Below, in pieces: positions 36,452 through 44,856 of a stretch of 64,000 nt of DNA. The translations under genes were made by a program, and so were the position numbers. Under the pieces are notes generated by a model, which saw only the letters and a program-made list of their open reading frames with translations, made no database searches and had not been told where the DNA came from. Origin of the DNA: Phycisphaerales bacterium (GTDB taxonomy: Bacteria; Planctomycetota; Phycisphaerae; UBA1845; UTPLA1); NCBI GenBank assembly GCA_022360095.1, contig JAKSDK010001896.1, forward strand, positions 97,545 through 161,544, read 5' to 3'. Positions within the stretch are counted from its first letter, which is position 1. Each line of letters begins with the position of its first letter.

Positions 36452-36766
36452 ATGATTGTTGTGAACACTGAGACCGTTGCAGGTCATACCGTGCGTGAGG
36501 TCAAGGGCTTGGTTCAGGGGAATACCATTCGGGCCAAGCATGTCGGCCGTGACATCATGGCCGGTTTGAAAAACCTGGTCGGGGGCGAATTAAAAGGATA
36601 TACGGAATTGATGACCGAGGCCCGTCGTGAGGCGATGGAGCGCATGATCGCGCAAGCGCAGCAGCTCGGTGCCAACGCCGTGGTCAATGCCCGTTTCACG
36701 ACGAGCGCCGTGAGTCAGGGAGCGGCGGAATTGTATGCCTACGGCACTGCCGTCGTCGTCGAATAG
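36452..36766 (+). CDS. YbjQ/UPF0145 family protein
   Basis: 104 residues, matching the YbjQ family over its full length: MIVVNTETVAGHTVREVKGLVQGNTIRAKHVGRDI, then LVGGELKGYTELMTEARREAM, GANAVVNARFTTS and the C-terminal YAYGTAVVVE. YbjQ proteins form ring-shaped oligomers; their role is not established. It is followed 41 bp later by a second, membrane-anchored family member, which suggests that the two gene products form a mixed assembly or a gene duplicated in place. Confidence 0.93.
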   Translation: MIVVNTETVAGHTVREVKGLVQGNTIRAKHVGRDIMAGLKNLVGGELKGYTELMTEARREAMERMIAQAQQLGANAVVNARFTTSAVSQGAAELYAYGTAVVVE

Positions 36767-36807
36767 GCAGCGCCGCCGTTCGCGTCTTTTAGAAAGAGGC
36801 GTCCATC

Positions 36808-37278
36808 ATGACTCTTACTGAAGTGTTGCTCACGATCGCCCCGTTCCTGAGCTTCGTTATTCTGGGCTTCTTGGTCGGTAGTTTCGTCGAGCGACGCCAC
36901 TTAAGACAATTAGCGGCAAGAGAGGCTGCGGCCAGCGATATTCTGGTCACCAACCTCAAGCGTGTGCCGAATCCTGAAAACATTCGACAGGCCGGTTTGG
37001 TTGGCGGCCAGGTCGTGATTGCCACGGACTACTTCAAGTCGATCGCCACTGCTCTGAGGAATTTGATCGGAGGCGAAATGCAGGCGGTACAATCGATGTT
37101 AATCCGGGCACGGCGAGAGGCGATCTTGCGAATGATCGATGAAGCCCGGCAAATGGGGGCAAAAGAAGTCTGGAACGTACGCTTCTCGTTTTGCAATATT
37201 TCACAGATGTCTGGAAACAAAGGAGCGATGTCGGTGGAAATCTATGCCTATGGGACGGCGGTTCTGCGGGAATCGTAG
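36808..37278 (+). CDS. Membrane-anchored YbjQ-like protein
   Basis: 156 residues. An N-terminal membrane helix (VLLTIAPFLSFVILGFLVGSF) and a short linker precede a YbjQ-like domain: ILVTNLKRVPNPENIRQAGLV, SIATALRNLIGGEMQAVQSM, RREAILRMIDEARQMGAKEV and the C-terminal EIYAYGTAVL. The linked helix sets it apart from its soluble neighbour. The stop is 26 bp before the PrsW-like gene, so these three genes are probably one operon. Confidence 0.88.
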   Translation: MTLTEVLLTIAPFLSFVILGFLVGSFVERRHLRQLAAREAAASDILVTNLKRVPNPENIRQAGLVGGQVVIATDYFKSIATALRNLIGGEMQAVQSMLIRARREAILRMIDEARQMGAKEVWNVRFSFCNISQMSGNKGAMSVEIYAYGTAVLRES

Positions 37279-37304
37279 CCTGGCCTCAAGAATGGCAGGT
37301 ACTC

Positions 37305-38174
37305 ATGCCCAAGCCCGATCACGATCCTTCGATCGAACACGAACCGCATCTGAGGGGGGGACCTGCCGAACCGGACCCTTCGGAAGAAGCCGCGGATCGG
37401 ATTCTCGATCCTCAACAGAAGAGCCCTGATTCATGTGCAGAGGATTCAGCGAAGCATTCCGTCTTTGATGAGCCGAACATCTTTCCTGGACGCAAGACCG
37501 AGGTCATTGCCCAGGATTGGAGTTGCAGCAAATGCGGTTACAACCTCCGCGGTTTGCCGACCGGCCGCCGATGTCCGGAGTGCGGTCATATCGAATTGTA
37601 TCAACCTCCGCCTCCCGGCAAGCTGAGCTTTGGGGAATGGTATCGAGAACGAAAGTCTAAGGTTTCCGTCGGTAAAAGTTGGATGATCCTCGGGTTCGCG
37701 GCCATGCTGAGTTGGCCATGGGCCGTCATCGGCGTGCTGTTCAATCGAATTCCCAATGCGATGTACGTGATCGCCATGGGGCCGGCGGTGGACGAGGTTC
37801 TAAAGCTTGCTGCGACGGCGTTGATTGTGGAAGTCCGTCCTTATTGGATCAAACGGACTGAACAGATTTGGGTCGCTGCGCTCGTCAGCTCGATCGGATT
37901 TGCTTCGGTTGAAAACGCCTTGTCCTTCGCGTTGTTTGTCACGGCGCCGTCATTCGATCTAATCCTCTGGCGTTGGCTAGTCTGCACTGGTCTTCATCTA
38001 ACGTGCACCGCCATCGCCGTATCGGGCTTGACTCGGGCATGGCAACTGGCAGACCAAGAGTCGCGGGCTCCACAAGTCAGTCATGCTCTGACGCCATTGG
38101 TTTTCGCGATCATTTTTCATGGCCTTCTTAATGGTCTCGTCGCTTTTCTTAATCTGGCAGACTACGGCTTCTGA
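37305..38174 (+). CDS. PrsW-like intramembrane-protease-family protein with N-terminal zinc ribbon
   Basis: 289 residues from ATG 37305. A charged, disordered N-terminus (about 1-75) is followed by a zinc ribbon, CSKCGYNLRGL...RRCPECG (about 84-105), and then six to seven membrane helices. In the membrane part, AVDEVLKLAATAL, FASVENALSF and FHGLLNGL match in order the acidic, Glu-Asn and His motifs of the PrsW family, part of the CPBP-like superfamily of intramembrane proteases. The first motif reads DE rather than the usual EE. PrsW cleaves an anti-sigma factor in Bacillus; no anti-sigma gene is adjacent here, so the substrate is unknown. The GYNLRGL ribbon is one that I recognise as common in planctomycetes. 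Confidence 0.82.
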   Translation: MPKPDHDPSIEHEPHLRGGPAEPDPSEEAADRILDPQQKSPDSCAEDSAKHSVFDEPNIFPGRKTEVIAQDWSCSKCGYNLRGLPTGRRCPECGHIELYQPPPPGKLSFGEWYRERKSKVSVGKSWMILGFAAMLSWPWAVIGVLFNRIPNAMYVIAMGPAVDEVLKLAATALIVEVRPYWIKRTEQIWVAALVSSIGFASVENALSFALFVTAPSFDLILWRWLVCTGLHLTCTAIAVSGLTRAWQLADQESRAPQVSHALTPLVFAIIFHGLLNGLVAFLNLADYGF

Positions 38175-38680
38175 TGGGAGGCGGGGGGTTTGTCGCAGAG
38201 GAGAGAGCGACGGCCCGATGAAAAAACAGCAAAGAAAAAGCGACGGGCATGTCTGCTCGACCACGAGTGTTCGGGCCGGAGAGAGGAAGGATCGTGGTCA
38301 AACGTGGGTCGACATGCCCGCCGCTTAATCTTCACATTGAATTATAGCAAACTGAATGCCGATTTCAGCGGTCTGTTTTTCATATAAAAGGCAGCCCGCG
38401 AATCAAGGAAGGGAATCATCGCATCAAGTCTAATCCGAGTCAATGCCTACTTCCGAAAAAAAGCCATTCAAGGAATGGAGGGCTGTGAAATGGGCCCTAT
38501 TTTCCGGTAGGTTATAGGCTGACTCGTTTCTGGGACACATCCGAAATAAGCCCTGAAAGTCGTCCGAATTGGCTCAACATGGCCTTCGGATGCCTTCTGG
38601 ATGGCATTCCGGACATGAAGTTGCAGTGTAAGTAAAGGTCTGACTTGACCTTCCGTCACGGAAGACTAAGCTCTGCGGGT
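38175..38680. other. 506-bp intergenic region with several hairpins upstream of aceE
   Basis: No coding frame stands out. Besides the long bipartite palindrome (listed separately) there are smaller inverted repeats: gtcgc/gcgac near 38192-38211, ccattc-aag-gaatgg near 38464-38478, and ttcggatgcc/ggcattccgga near 38585-38617, close to the aceE start. The density of hairpins suggests transcribed regulatory RNA or an aceE leader, but I cannot match a known riboswitch. Confidence 0.5.
38238..38326. repeat. Long bipartite inverted repeat
   Basis: Outer arms aagcg-a-cgggcatgtc and gacatgcccg-c-cgctt pair over 16 positions with one mismatch. Inner arms gaccacga and tcgtggtc pair over 8 bp, and an asymmetric internal loop separates the two helices. 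On the minus strand the outer stem runs into ctttttctttgctgtttttt, so it could terminate a minus-strand transcript. It could equally be a structured RNA or a REP-like palindrome. Confidence 0.6.
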
Positions 38681-41350
38681 ATGCACAAGCACCTCCAAGA
38701 AGACATCGACGCGGTCGAAACGCAGGAATGGGTCGAATCATTACAGGCCGTTGTTCGAGACCAGGGGCCAAGCAGGGCACGCTATCTGCTGAAAAAACTC
38801 CGCGACTACAGCCGCCAAGTCGGGGTCCCGGTTCCATTTAATGCGAACACACCTTTCGTCAACAGTATTCCGCGGGAGGAGCAACCACCTTACCCCGGAG
38901 ACCGTGAGGTCGAGCGACGGCTAAAAAGCATTATCCGGTGGAATGCGATGTCACTCGTGGTTCGGGCCAATCGACGGTCATCCGGAATCGGGGGACATAT
39001 TTCGACGTTCGCAAGTTCGGCAACTCTGCTTCAGGTGGGTTTGAATCACTTTTTCCGTGCAAACACACAAGATCGAAGTGGCGATCAAATCTACTTTCAA
39101 GGCCACGCGTCCCCCGGCATCTACGCCAGGGCTTACCTTGAAGGTCGAATCAATGCCACTCAAATGCATAATTTCCGCCGCGAATTGGCCGAAGGCGGCG
39201 GGCTTTCGAGTTATCCGCACCCTTGGTTGATGCCGGACTTTTGGGAGTACCCCACGGTCTCGATGGGGTTGGCGTCGATCTCCGCGATCTATCAGGCTCG
39301 CTTCAACCGCTATTTGCAAAACCGAGGGCTTGCGGATACGGAGCATTGCCGAGTCTGGGCCTTCCTGGGCGACGGCGAAATGGACGAACCGGAAAGTCTT
39401 GGTGCGATCACACTGGCCTCTCGCGAAAACCTGGACAATCTGATTTTCGTCGTCAATTGCAATCTTCAGCGTCTGGATGGTCCCGTCCGTGGCAATGGCA
39501 GCATTATTCAGGAATTGGAAGCCGCATTTTCCGGCGCGGGCTGGAATGTGATCAAGGTTCTCTGGGGTGAGGATTGGGACCCGCTCTTCGCCGCCGATCA
39601 GGAGAATCTGTTGCCGGCAAGAATGTCGGAGGTCGTCGACGGGCAATGGCAAAAATACACGGTCGAATCCGGCCAGTACATACGCGACCATTTTTTCGGG
39701 ACGGACCCCAAGCTCTTGAAGCTGGTCGAACATCTTACTGACAAGCAGTTGGAGAAGCTTCGGCTTGGTGGGCATGACCCCGAAAAAGTTTACGCGGCGT
39801 ATCAAAGAGCCGTTGCGCACAAAGGGCAGCCGACGGTCATTCTTGCTCGAACGATCAAAGGCTATGGTCTGGGTGAGGCCGGTGAAGGCCGGAACATCAC
39901 GCACCAGCAAAAGAAACTGAACGAAGAGGAACTGCGTGAATTTCGCGATCGTTTTGATATTCCGATTTCGGATCGCGAGATTTCAGATGCGCCGTTCTAT
40001 CGACCGCCGGACGGGAGCCCGGAACACCGATACCTAATGGAACGCCAGGCCGCGTTGGGTGGTTTCGTCCCTCACCGATTCGTACGCGCTCAGCCGATGG
40101 ACGATTTACCCGCCAAGCTGTTTGACGAGTTCAACAAAGGCAGCAGTGGCCGCGCCGTGTCCACGACCATGGTCTTTGTGCGAATTCTGTCCCGTCTGCT
40201 GCAGAACAAAGATGTCGGGCGCTATGTCGTACCGATCATTCCGGACGAAGCTCGAACCTTCGGCATGGAAACTCTCTTTCAAAAGTATGGTATTTACGCG
40301 CATTCCGGGCAAAAGTACGAGCCGGTGGATTCCCACACCTTGCTTTATTACCGCGAAGAATCAAACGGCCAGATTCTGGAGGAAGGCATCACCGAGGCCG
40401 GGTCGATGGCCTCGTTCACCGCTGCGGGAAGCGCGTATGCCACTCACGGCGTCAACATGATTCCGTTCTACACGTTTTATTCCATGTTCGGCTTTCAACG
40501 CGTCGGCGACAGCATTTGGGCCTGTGGCGACATGCGTTGTCGCGGTTTTCTGTTGGGTGGGACGGCAGGGCGGACGACGCTGGCCGGCGAAGGATTGCAG
40601 CATCAGGACGGCAACAGCCAGTTGATGGCCACCCTTGTTCCGAATTTGCTCGCGTATGACCCCGCCTTCGCCTACGAGTTGGCGGTCATCATTCGCGAGG
40701 GCATACGTCGCATGTATCATCGTCATGACGACGTTTTCTATTACATTACGATCGGAAACGAGCCCTACGCAATGCCCGCAATGCCGGAGGGCGTTGAGGA
40801 AGGCATCCTCAAAGGAATGTATCGGTTCAAGCGTGGGCAGCGCAAGCGGAACAGACCGAAGATTCATCTTTTCGGCAGCGGCGCCATCCTGAACGAGGCG
40901 CTTCGCGCACAGCAGATTCTCGAAGAAAGATTCAGAGTTTGTGCGGATGTGTGGAGCGTCACCAGTTATCAGCAGCTTCGCCGCGATGCAGCGATCGTCG
41001 AGCGATGGAACCGGCTGCATCCGACCAAGAAGCGACGCAAGTCTTTCTTCGAAGCTCAACTCGATAGCGATCGATTTCCGATCGTGGCGGCGTCGGATTA
41101 CGTCAAGCTCGTTCCGGAACAGGTGGCCCGCTGGGCTCCGGCGGGAATGGTCTCCCTGGGCACGGACGGTTATGGCCGGAGCGAGGCTCGGGAGGAGTTG
41201 CGACGTTTCTTTGAAGTGGATGCCGAGTCCATCGTCCTCGCGGCCTTGGAGACTTTAGTCCGACGGGACGAAGTCAACGCGAAGGTCTTGGCGGAGGCCA
41301 TCGAGGAGTTCGGCATTGACCCGGATCGTCCGGACCCGTCTCGCCAATGA
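38681..41350 (+). CDS. aceE: Pyruvate dehydrogenase E1 component, homodimeric type
   Basis: 889 residues from ATG 38681 (MHKHLQEDIDAVETQEWVESL); the frame can extend to TTG 38645. It matches AceE throughout: NTPFVNSIPREEQPPYPGD, HISTFASSATLLQVGLNHFF, the Mg-ThDP motif GDGEMDEPESLGAI...VVNCNLQRLDGPVRGN, TIKGYGLG, and the C-terminal domain with YVVPIIPDEARTFGMETLFQ. It decarboxylates pyruvate and acetylates the E2 lipoyl group. No E2 or E3 gene is adjacent, so those must lie elsewhere. The hairpin-rich 506-bp upstream region may regulate it. It converges with a small lipoprotein gene with only 37 bp between stops. Confidence 0.97.
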   Translation: MHKHLQEDIDAVETQEWVESLQAVVRDQGPSRARYLLKKLRDYSRQVGVPVPFNANTPFVNSIPREEQPPYPGDREVERRLKSIIRWNAMSLVVRANRRSSGIGGHISTFASSATLLQVGLNHFFRANTQDRSGDQIYFQGHASPGIYARAYLEGRINATQMHNFRRELAEGGGLSSYPHPWLMPDFWEYPTVSMGLASISAIYQARFNRYLQNRGLADTEHCRVWAFLGDGEMDEPESLGAITLASRENLDNLIFVVNCNLQRLDGPVRGNGSIIQELEAAFSGAGWNVIKVLWGEDWDPLFAADQENLLPARMSEVVDGQWQKYTVESGQYIRDHFFGTDPKLLKLVEHLTDKQLEKLRLGGHDPEKVYAAYQRAVAHKGQPTVILARTIKGYGLGEAGEGRNITHQQKKLNEEELREFRDRFDIPISDREISDAPFYRPPDGSPEHRYLMERQAALGGFVPHRFVRAQPMDDLPAKLFDEFNKGSSGRAVSTTMVFVRILSRLLQNKDVGRYVVPIIPDEARTFGMETLFQKYGIYAHSGQKYEPVDSHTLLYYREESNGQILEEGITEAGSMASFTAAGSAYATHGVNMIPFYTFYSMFGFQRVGDSIWACGDMRCRGFLLGGTAGRTTLAGEGLQHQDGNSQLMATLVPNLLAYDPAFAYELAVIIREGIRRMYHRHDDVFYYITIGNEPYAMPAMPEGVEEGILKGMYRFKRGQRKRNRPKIHLFGSGAILNEALRAQQILEERFRVCADVWSVTSYQQLRRDAAIVERWNRLHPTKKRRKSFFEAQLDSDRFPIVAASDYVKLVPEQVARWAPAGMVSLGTDGYGRSEAREELRRFFEVDAESIVLAALETLVRRDEVNAKVLAEAIEEFGIDPDRPDPSRQ

Positions 41351-41387
41351 CAAAGTGACTGCACAAATGTGGGTGGAACCATCGTCT

Positions 41388-41792
41388 CTATCTTCGGCGC
41401 ATAATCGCGTCTAAACCACCTTCCGCATCGCCATCGACCATGCTGAAACGGAGGAAGATGCGAATGGAACCGTCTTCCTGCACGGGGCCCTCACCGGTCA
41501 CGACGAACTCGGCCGGTCGGCTGTCATTGAGATCGACGAAAGTCTGGAGTGCCTGGACGCGGAACGAGACGATACCCCCGCTTTGCGAAATGGATCCTTG
41601 CGACTGAAGCTCATCAAACTCACCGGTTCCCTGGTCGTATTGTGTGATGACTCCGTTTTCCACGAGGATGGCGATCCCGTTGCCGTTTTCGTCAAGCGGG
41701 ATGTCCCAAATACCGTCGAGCGTCGGCAGAACGAAGCCCAGATTATTGCACCCGGCCATGAGCAGCAGGCTTGTTAAAACCACGCGCTTCAT
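41388..41792 (-). CDS. Small lipoprotein, unknown function
   Basis: 134 residues. The N-terminus MKRVVLTSLLLMAGCNN has a lipobox (LMAG-C), so Cys15 would be lipidated after signal peptidase II cleavage. The mature part is a short beta-rich domain, GIWDIPLDENGNGIAIL, GEFDELQSQGSISQSGG and EDGSIRIFLRFSM, ending in DAIMRRR. No known domain. Convergent with aceE. Confidence 0.8.
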   Translation of the reverse strand: MKRVVLTSLLLMAGCNNLGFVLPTLDGIWDIPLDENGNGIAILVENGVITQYDQGTGEFDELQSQGSISQSGGIVSFRVQALQTFVDLNDSRPAEFVVTGEGPVQEDGSIRIFLRFSMVDGDAEGGLDAIMRRR

Positions 41793-41969
41793 CGTTGAGT
41801 CCCTACGGATCGGCGAGAAAAGCCATTATAAAATCAATTTAGACTATTATACACCCCGGGTGAAAAGGACTTGAATAACAGGTGTATTTTTATCGGGCTC
41901 CGGTGAAAGAAACTGGAAATTGCCGCACCGTAATTACCCGTGCGAAAGAACGCGTTCAAAACACGTATC

Positions 41970-42893
41970 ATGAAGATCGAGGGGGCAATCTTTGTTCTGT
42001 TGCTCATTCTTCAAAACTCGGCCGGTTGCGCGCGCTCTCGGAAACCGACGAACGATCCGGCGGAGAAGCTGAGAGAGGCGGCGTATGCGAGAGTGGATGA
42101 GGCGTTTCGGAAGGCCGTCTTCTATAAGCCTGATGAGAATGCCGCCACACGGAGATTTTTGATTCTGGCGCCGTTGATTGTCCAGGCCGTCGCCGATGCC
42201 GGTGAAGACAAAGCGTCACCGAGTCGAATTGCAGCCGTCGAAGCGAATTCCTCAGGCGAACTGTCCTTCAATGTATCTCGGCCGACAATCTACGCCGACG
42301 TCTCAACCACGGCCATCGGGGGACGCGACTACGAACAGGTTGTCTACGTTTGGTGGTATCCTCCGGCAAAAACGGAGGCATCATCGGCCGTGCCGGATAA
42401 CGGTAGCTCGCTGTGGCGAGGCTACCGACTGACCCTCGATCGGGAGGGTTTTCCGATGGTCTGGGAAGTTCTCGGAGACCAATCAGGGCTTGCGGTCATC
42501 TTCGTTTCCAAAGTCTTGGAGGAGGCAGCCGCGAAGGCCTTCGGACCTCCGCTCGCCGGAAGACGATTCTCGATCGAACGGAGTATCGAGTCTCGACCGA
42601 ACGTCGTCGTGGCCAGAGTTCTCGATGATGGTCCCCAGCCCATGGGGCCTTTCGTCTATTTAAACGCGGAACATCAGGCGGTTACGACACTCATTTGCCG
42701 TTGTATGCCGTCCCAGGTTCATGATTTTGTGGACAACCTGTCTTACGAATTGCAGCCCTTGACAAAAATCGGTGCACGCGCGCCCGATGGCGGGGCGTGG
42801 CCGGATTCGGCATCGGATCTGCCTCATCCTCATCGCGAAATGAGTGATCCGATCTGGCTTGAGCGGGCCTTGCGATGGCCGGAGGGTCTTTGA
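41970..42893 (+). CDS. Putative lipoprotein, unknown function
   Basis: 307 residues from ATG 41970 (an upstream ATG at 41940 is in frame but leaves a poor signal sequence). MKIEGAIFVLLLILQNSAGC has a lipobox ending at Cys20. The mature part is alpha/beta with EQVVYVWWYPP, WRGYRLTLDREGFPMVWEVL and FSIERSIESRPNVVVARVLDD. I do not recognise the family; nothing in it suggests catalysis. It converges with the selenoprotein-like gene, with a terminator between them. Confidence 0.8.
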   Translation: MKIEGAIFVLLLILQNSAGCARSRKPTNDPAEKLREAAYARVDEAFRKAVFYKPDENAATRRFLILAPLIVQAVADAGEDKASPSRIAAVEANSSGELSFNVSRPTIYADVSTTAIGGRDYEQVVYVWWYPPAKTEASSAVPDNGSSLWRGYRLTLDREGFPMVWEVLGDQSGLAVIFVSKVLEEAAAKAFGPPLAGRRFSIERSIESRPNVVVARVLDDGPQPMGPFVYLNAEHQAVTTLICRCMPSQVHDFVDNLSYELQPLTKIGARAPDGGAWPDSASDLPHPHREMSDPIWLERALRWPEGL

Positions 42894-42928
42894 CGCTCGA
42901 AGTGAAACGGCCTTATCGATGCAATCTG

Positions 42929-42967
42929 AAAAAAAAGAGGCCGACGAAACGAATGTCGCCGGCCTTC
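42929..42967 (-). terminator. Terminator for the TlpA-like selenoprotein gene
   Basis: Read on the minus strand, gaaggccggcgac...gtcggcctc forms an interrupted stem followed by eight T. It lies about 50 bp beyond the stop at 43018. The complementary arrangement may also slow transcripts arriving from the convergent lipoprotein gene. Confidence 0.7.
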
Positions 42968-43017
42968 TATGATATCAAGCGAAACGAGATGAAGCGTTCG
43001 AAGATGCGGATCAGACG

Positions 43018-43950
43018 TCAGTCCTCCTCATCCTCTTCATGTTCTTCGTCTTCGTCATCTTCCTCGTCGTCATCATCGATTTCAACCCCGAGCGCCTCGA
43101 GGTCCTCACGAGCAAGTCTGGCCTGAGGCACATTGGGATGCTTGGTGATGATGCGTTTGTAATACTTGACAGCATCTTTCTGGTCGCCATATTCGGCAAG
43201 AACACGAGCCGCGCTGAGCCAGCCCTCGCTTTTTCGCTCGGCTTTGGCCTGCTTGATCATGTTCATGATCTTGCTGTTGCGCTTCATCTTCTTGATTTTC
43301 TTTTTGGCCTTGCTGCTCTCCTTGGTGTTTGGAAAGCTTTTCTGGATGTTCTTGAACGCTTCCATCGCCTCTTCATATTTCTTCTTCTTATAGAGCTTGG
43401 ATGCATTGTTGTAGGCTGAGGAAGCGGACTTCAGCGCCAGGAAACCCTTGGATTTCGGCGGGCTCTCTTTGAGCAGCTTTTCGATTTCATTGTCCACAAC
43501 GGCGGGATGGCCTTTCCAGGCGATCTTGCCATCAGGATCAATCAGGAATGCCGTTGGGAAGCCGTTGATCCCGTATTCGCTGCGGGTCGAACCGGCATCG
43601 CCGCCGACAATGTAAGGAACTTTTTCCTGCTTGACGTATTTCTTGACTTTTGATTCGTCTTCGTAGGAAACGGCGAGAAGGATAACGCCTTTGTTTTTAT
43701 ATTTCTTTTGCACCTCGACCAGGTGCGGAATGCCGGATCGGCAAGGCCCTCACCACGTCGCCCAGAATTCGAGCAGGACAATCTGTCCTTTGAGGTGTTT
43801 CGGATTGATCGATTTCATGCCTTTGGGCAAGTTGAACCAGGCCCCGGCATCGATTTTGGGCGCCTTGTCACCGACGTTGGCCGCGGCGAAAACCGGAGAG
43901 GCTGTCAACGCCAGAATGCCCGACAACAGCAACGCACGCGATGTGTTCAT
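43018..43950 (-). CDS. TlpA-like thioredoxin-fold protein with predicted selenocysteine (U-G-P-C), TPR-like tail
   Basis: 310 residues if the in-frame TGA at 43752-43750 (codon 67) is read as selenocysteine. The signal peptide MNTSRALLLSGILALTASPVFA is followed by a TlpA-like fold: GDKAPKIDAGAWFNL, QIVLLEFWATW-(TGA)-GPCRSGIP, GVILLAVSYEDESKVKKYV, NGFPTAFLIDPDGKIAWKG with the cis-Pro. A helical TPR-like region (about 185-285) and a very acidic tail (DDDDEEDDEDEEHEEDEED) follow. The TGA stands exactly at the first Cys of the redox CxxC; its paralogue at 50676 has CGPC there. The frame is intact on both sides, so this is not a frameshift. A SECIS-like hairpin follows. The alternative is a pseudogene with one nonsense mutation, but the location and hairpin argue against it. 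Confidence 0.85.
43710..43726 (-). promoter_or_regulatory. Predicted bacterial SECIS hairpin
   Basis: The coding strand reads GCACCT-GGTCG-AGGTGC, a perfect 6-bp stem and 5-nt loop that starts with GG. The hairpin begins 23 nt after the in-frame TGA and the loop 29 nt after it. Bacterial SECIS elements recognised by SelB sit about 16-37 nt past the UGA and have a conserved G among the first loop bases; the E. coli fdhF loop also contains GGUC. The Cys paralogue has gcatct-gacgg-agttgc at the same place, with a mismatch in the stem. Confidence 0.75.
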
Positions 43951-44197
43951 GGCGATTTGATCTCCTTGAGAATGAAAAAATGCACTTCAATTAGACCCGT
44001 TCATATGATCAAACGGAAAAGGCAGCATGCTCTTACACATGACCTCCCATGCGGGGATGGACCGTTGTTATCAGAGAACATCGTCTGTTCGGCTCCCGAA
44101 TTACCACCAGTATAAGACAAAGACGGCCGACCCCGCAAGAGCCGAGAATTTAACTTCATTTGCCAAGGCTACTTAGGGCTTGCACATGAAAGGTTTT

Positions 44198-44839
44198 TCA
44201 TTGGGCAGCCACGCTCCAGTTGTTATCCAATTTGACCACATGCCCTGAGATTTGAAGCAAGTCTTCCTTGATCCCGGCCCGAACTTGCAGATTGGGTAGC
44301 GTGTTTGCCACATAGGCTTTGTGAGCAGTCTCGTTTCGCCAGAGCGTGGTCACCAGATAACGATCGGCTTGGTTCTCGACGGCGCTAAAAGCGCCGGCGA
44401 GCATATCGCCCGTGGCCGTCATGGCCGGGTTCCAAACGGTCTCTTGCATCTCGATGAAATGCTCATTTCGTCTCGGCTTTAAAAGACAGTCCGCGACACG
44501 CAACAGCTTCGCATCCGAAACGGCCGAGTCCATTTTCGGATGGGTGCCGGTGATGTCGAGGAGCACGTTTGCCCGGGTGATACGGCTATCGACATAGGTT
44601 TCTTTTTGGTGGCTTTGTTCGAAGATTGGATCATGCACATGTTCCATGAATTGGACGTAAGCCTCTGCGTTGGCCCAGAGTCCGAGGATGCACGCTCGAT
44701 TTGGTTCCATGGAATCCCATCCGCCGACCTGACCCCGGAAACCTGCAACTCTCTCCAATGCTCGCCAGTGTTGCTGGGCTTTGGAGAACGCGTCCTGCTT
44801 ATCCTGCGGCACCTCACAGATGATCCATTTGAGCAGCAT
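44198..44839 (-). CDS. DUF4937/YdbC-like dimeric alpha-beta-barrel protein
   Basis: 213 residues from ATG 44839, supported by TGAGG six bases upstream. The N-terminal half MLLKWIICEVPQDKQDAFSKAQQHW...GFRGQVGGWDS...ACILGLWANAEAYVQFMEHVHDPIF matches the DUF4937 domain, an ABM-like ferredoxin fold found in Bacillus YdbC. The C-terminal half (about 115-213) looks like a second, more degenerate ABM-like unit (HFIEMQETVWNPAMTATGDML, DRYLVTTLWRNETAHKAYV). Such folds include heme-degrading and quinone monooxygenases, but no function is established for this family. It follows the RidA gene by 17 bp on the same strand. Confidence 0.85.
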   Translation of the reverse strand: MLLKWIICEVPQDKQDAFSKAQQHWRALERVAGFRGQVGGWDSMEPNRACILGLWANAEAYVQFMEHVHDPIFEQSHQKETYVDSRITRANVLLDITGTHPKMDSAVSDAKLLRVADCLLKPRRNEHFIEMQETVWNPAMTATGDMLAGAFSAVENQADRYLVTTLWRNETAHKAYVANTLPNLQVRAGIKEDLLQISGHVVKLDNNWSVAAQ

Positions 44840-44856
44840 GCCGGACCTCAACGCTC

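Noticed and set aside
42929..42967. Terminator of the plus-strand lipoprotein gene at 41970
   Set aside because: The T-run lies on the minus-strand side, so it better serves the minus-strand selenoprotein gene.
43750..43752. Frameshift or sequencing-error explanation for the interrupted TlpA-like gene
   Set aside because: Both halves are in the same frame with no missing bases and the residues flanking the TGA align one-to-one with the paralogue, so only a base substitution or Sec recoding can explain it.
43708..44115. Plus-strand 135-codon frame overlapping the selenoprotein gene start
   Set aside because: No ribosome site or family pattern; the minus strand has a signal peptide and thioredoxin motifs.
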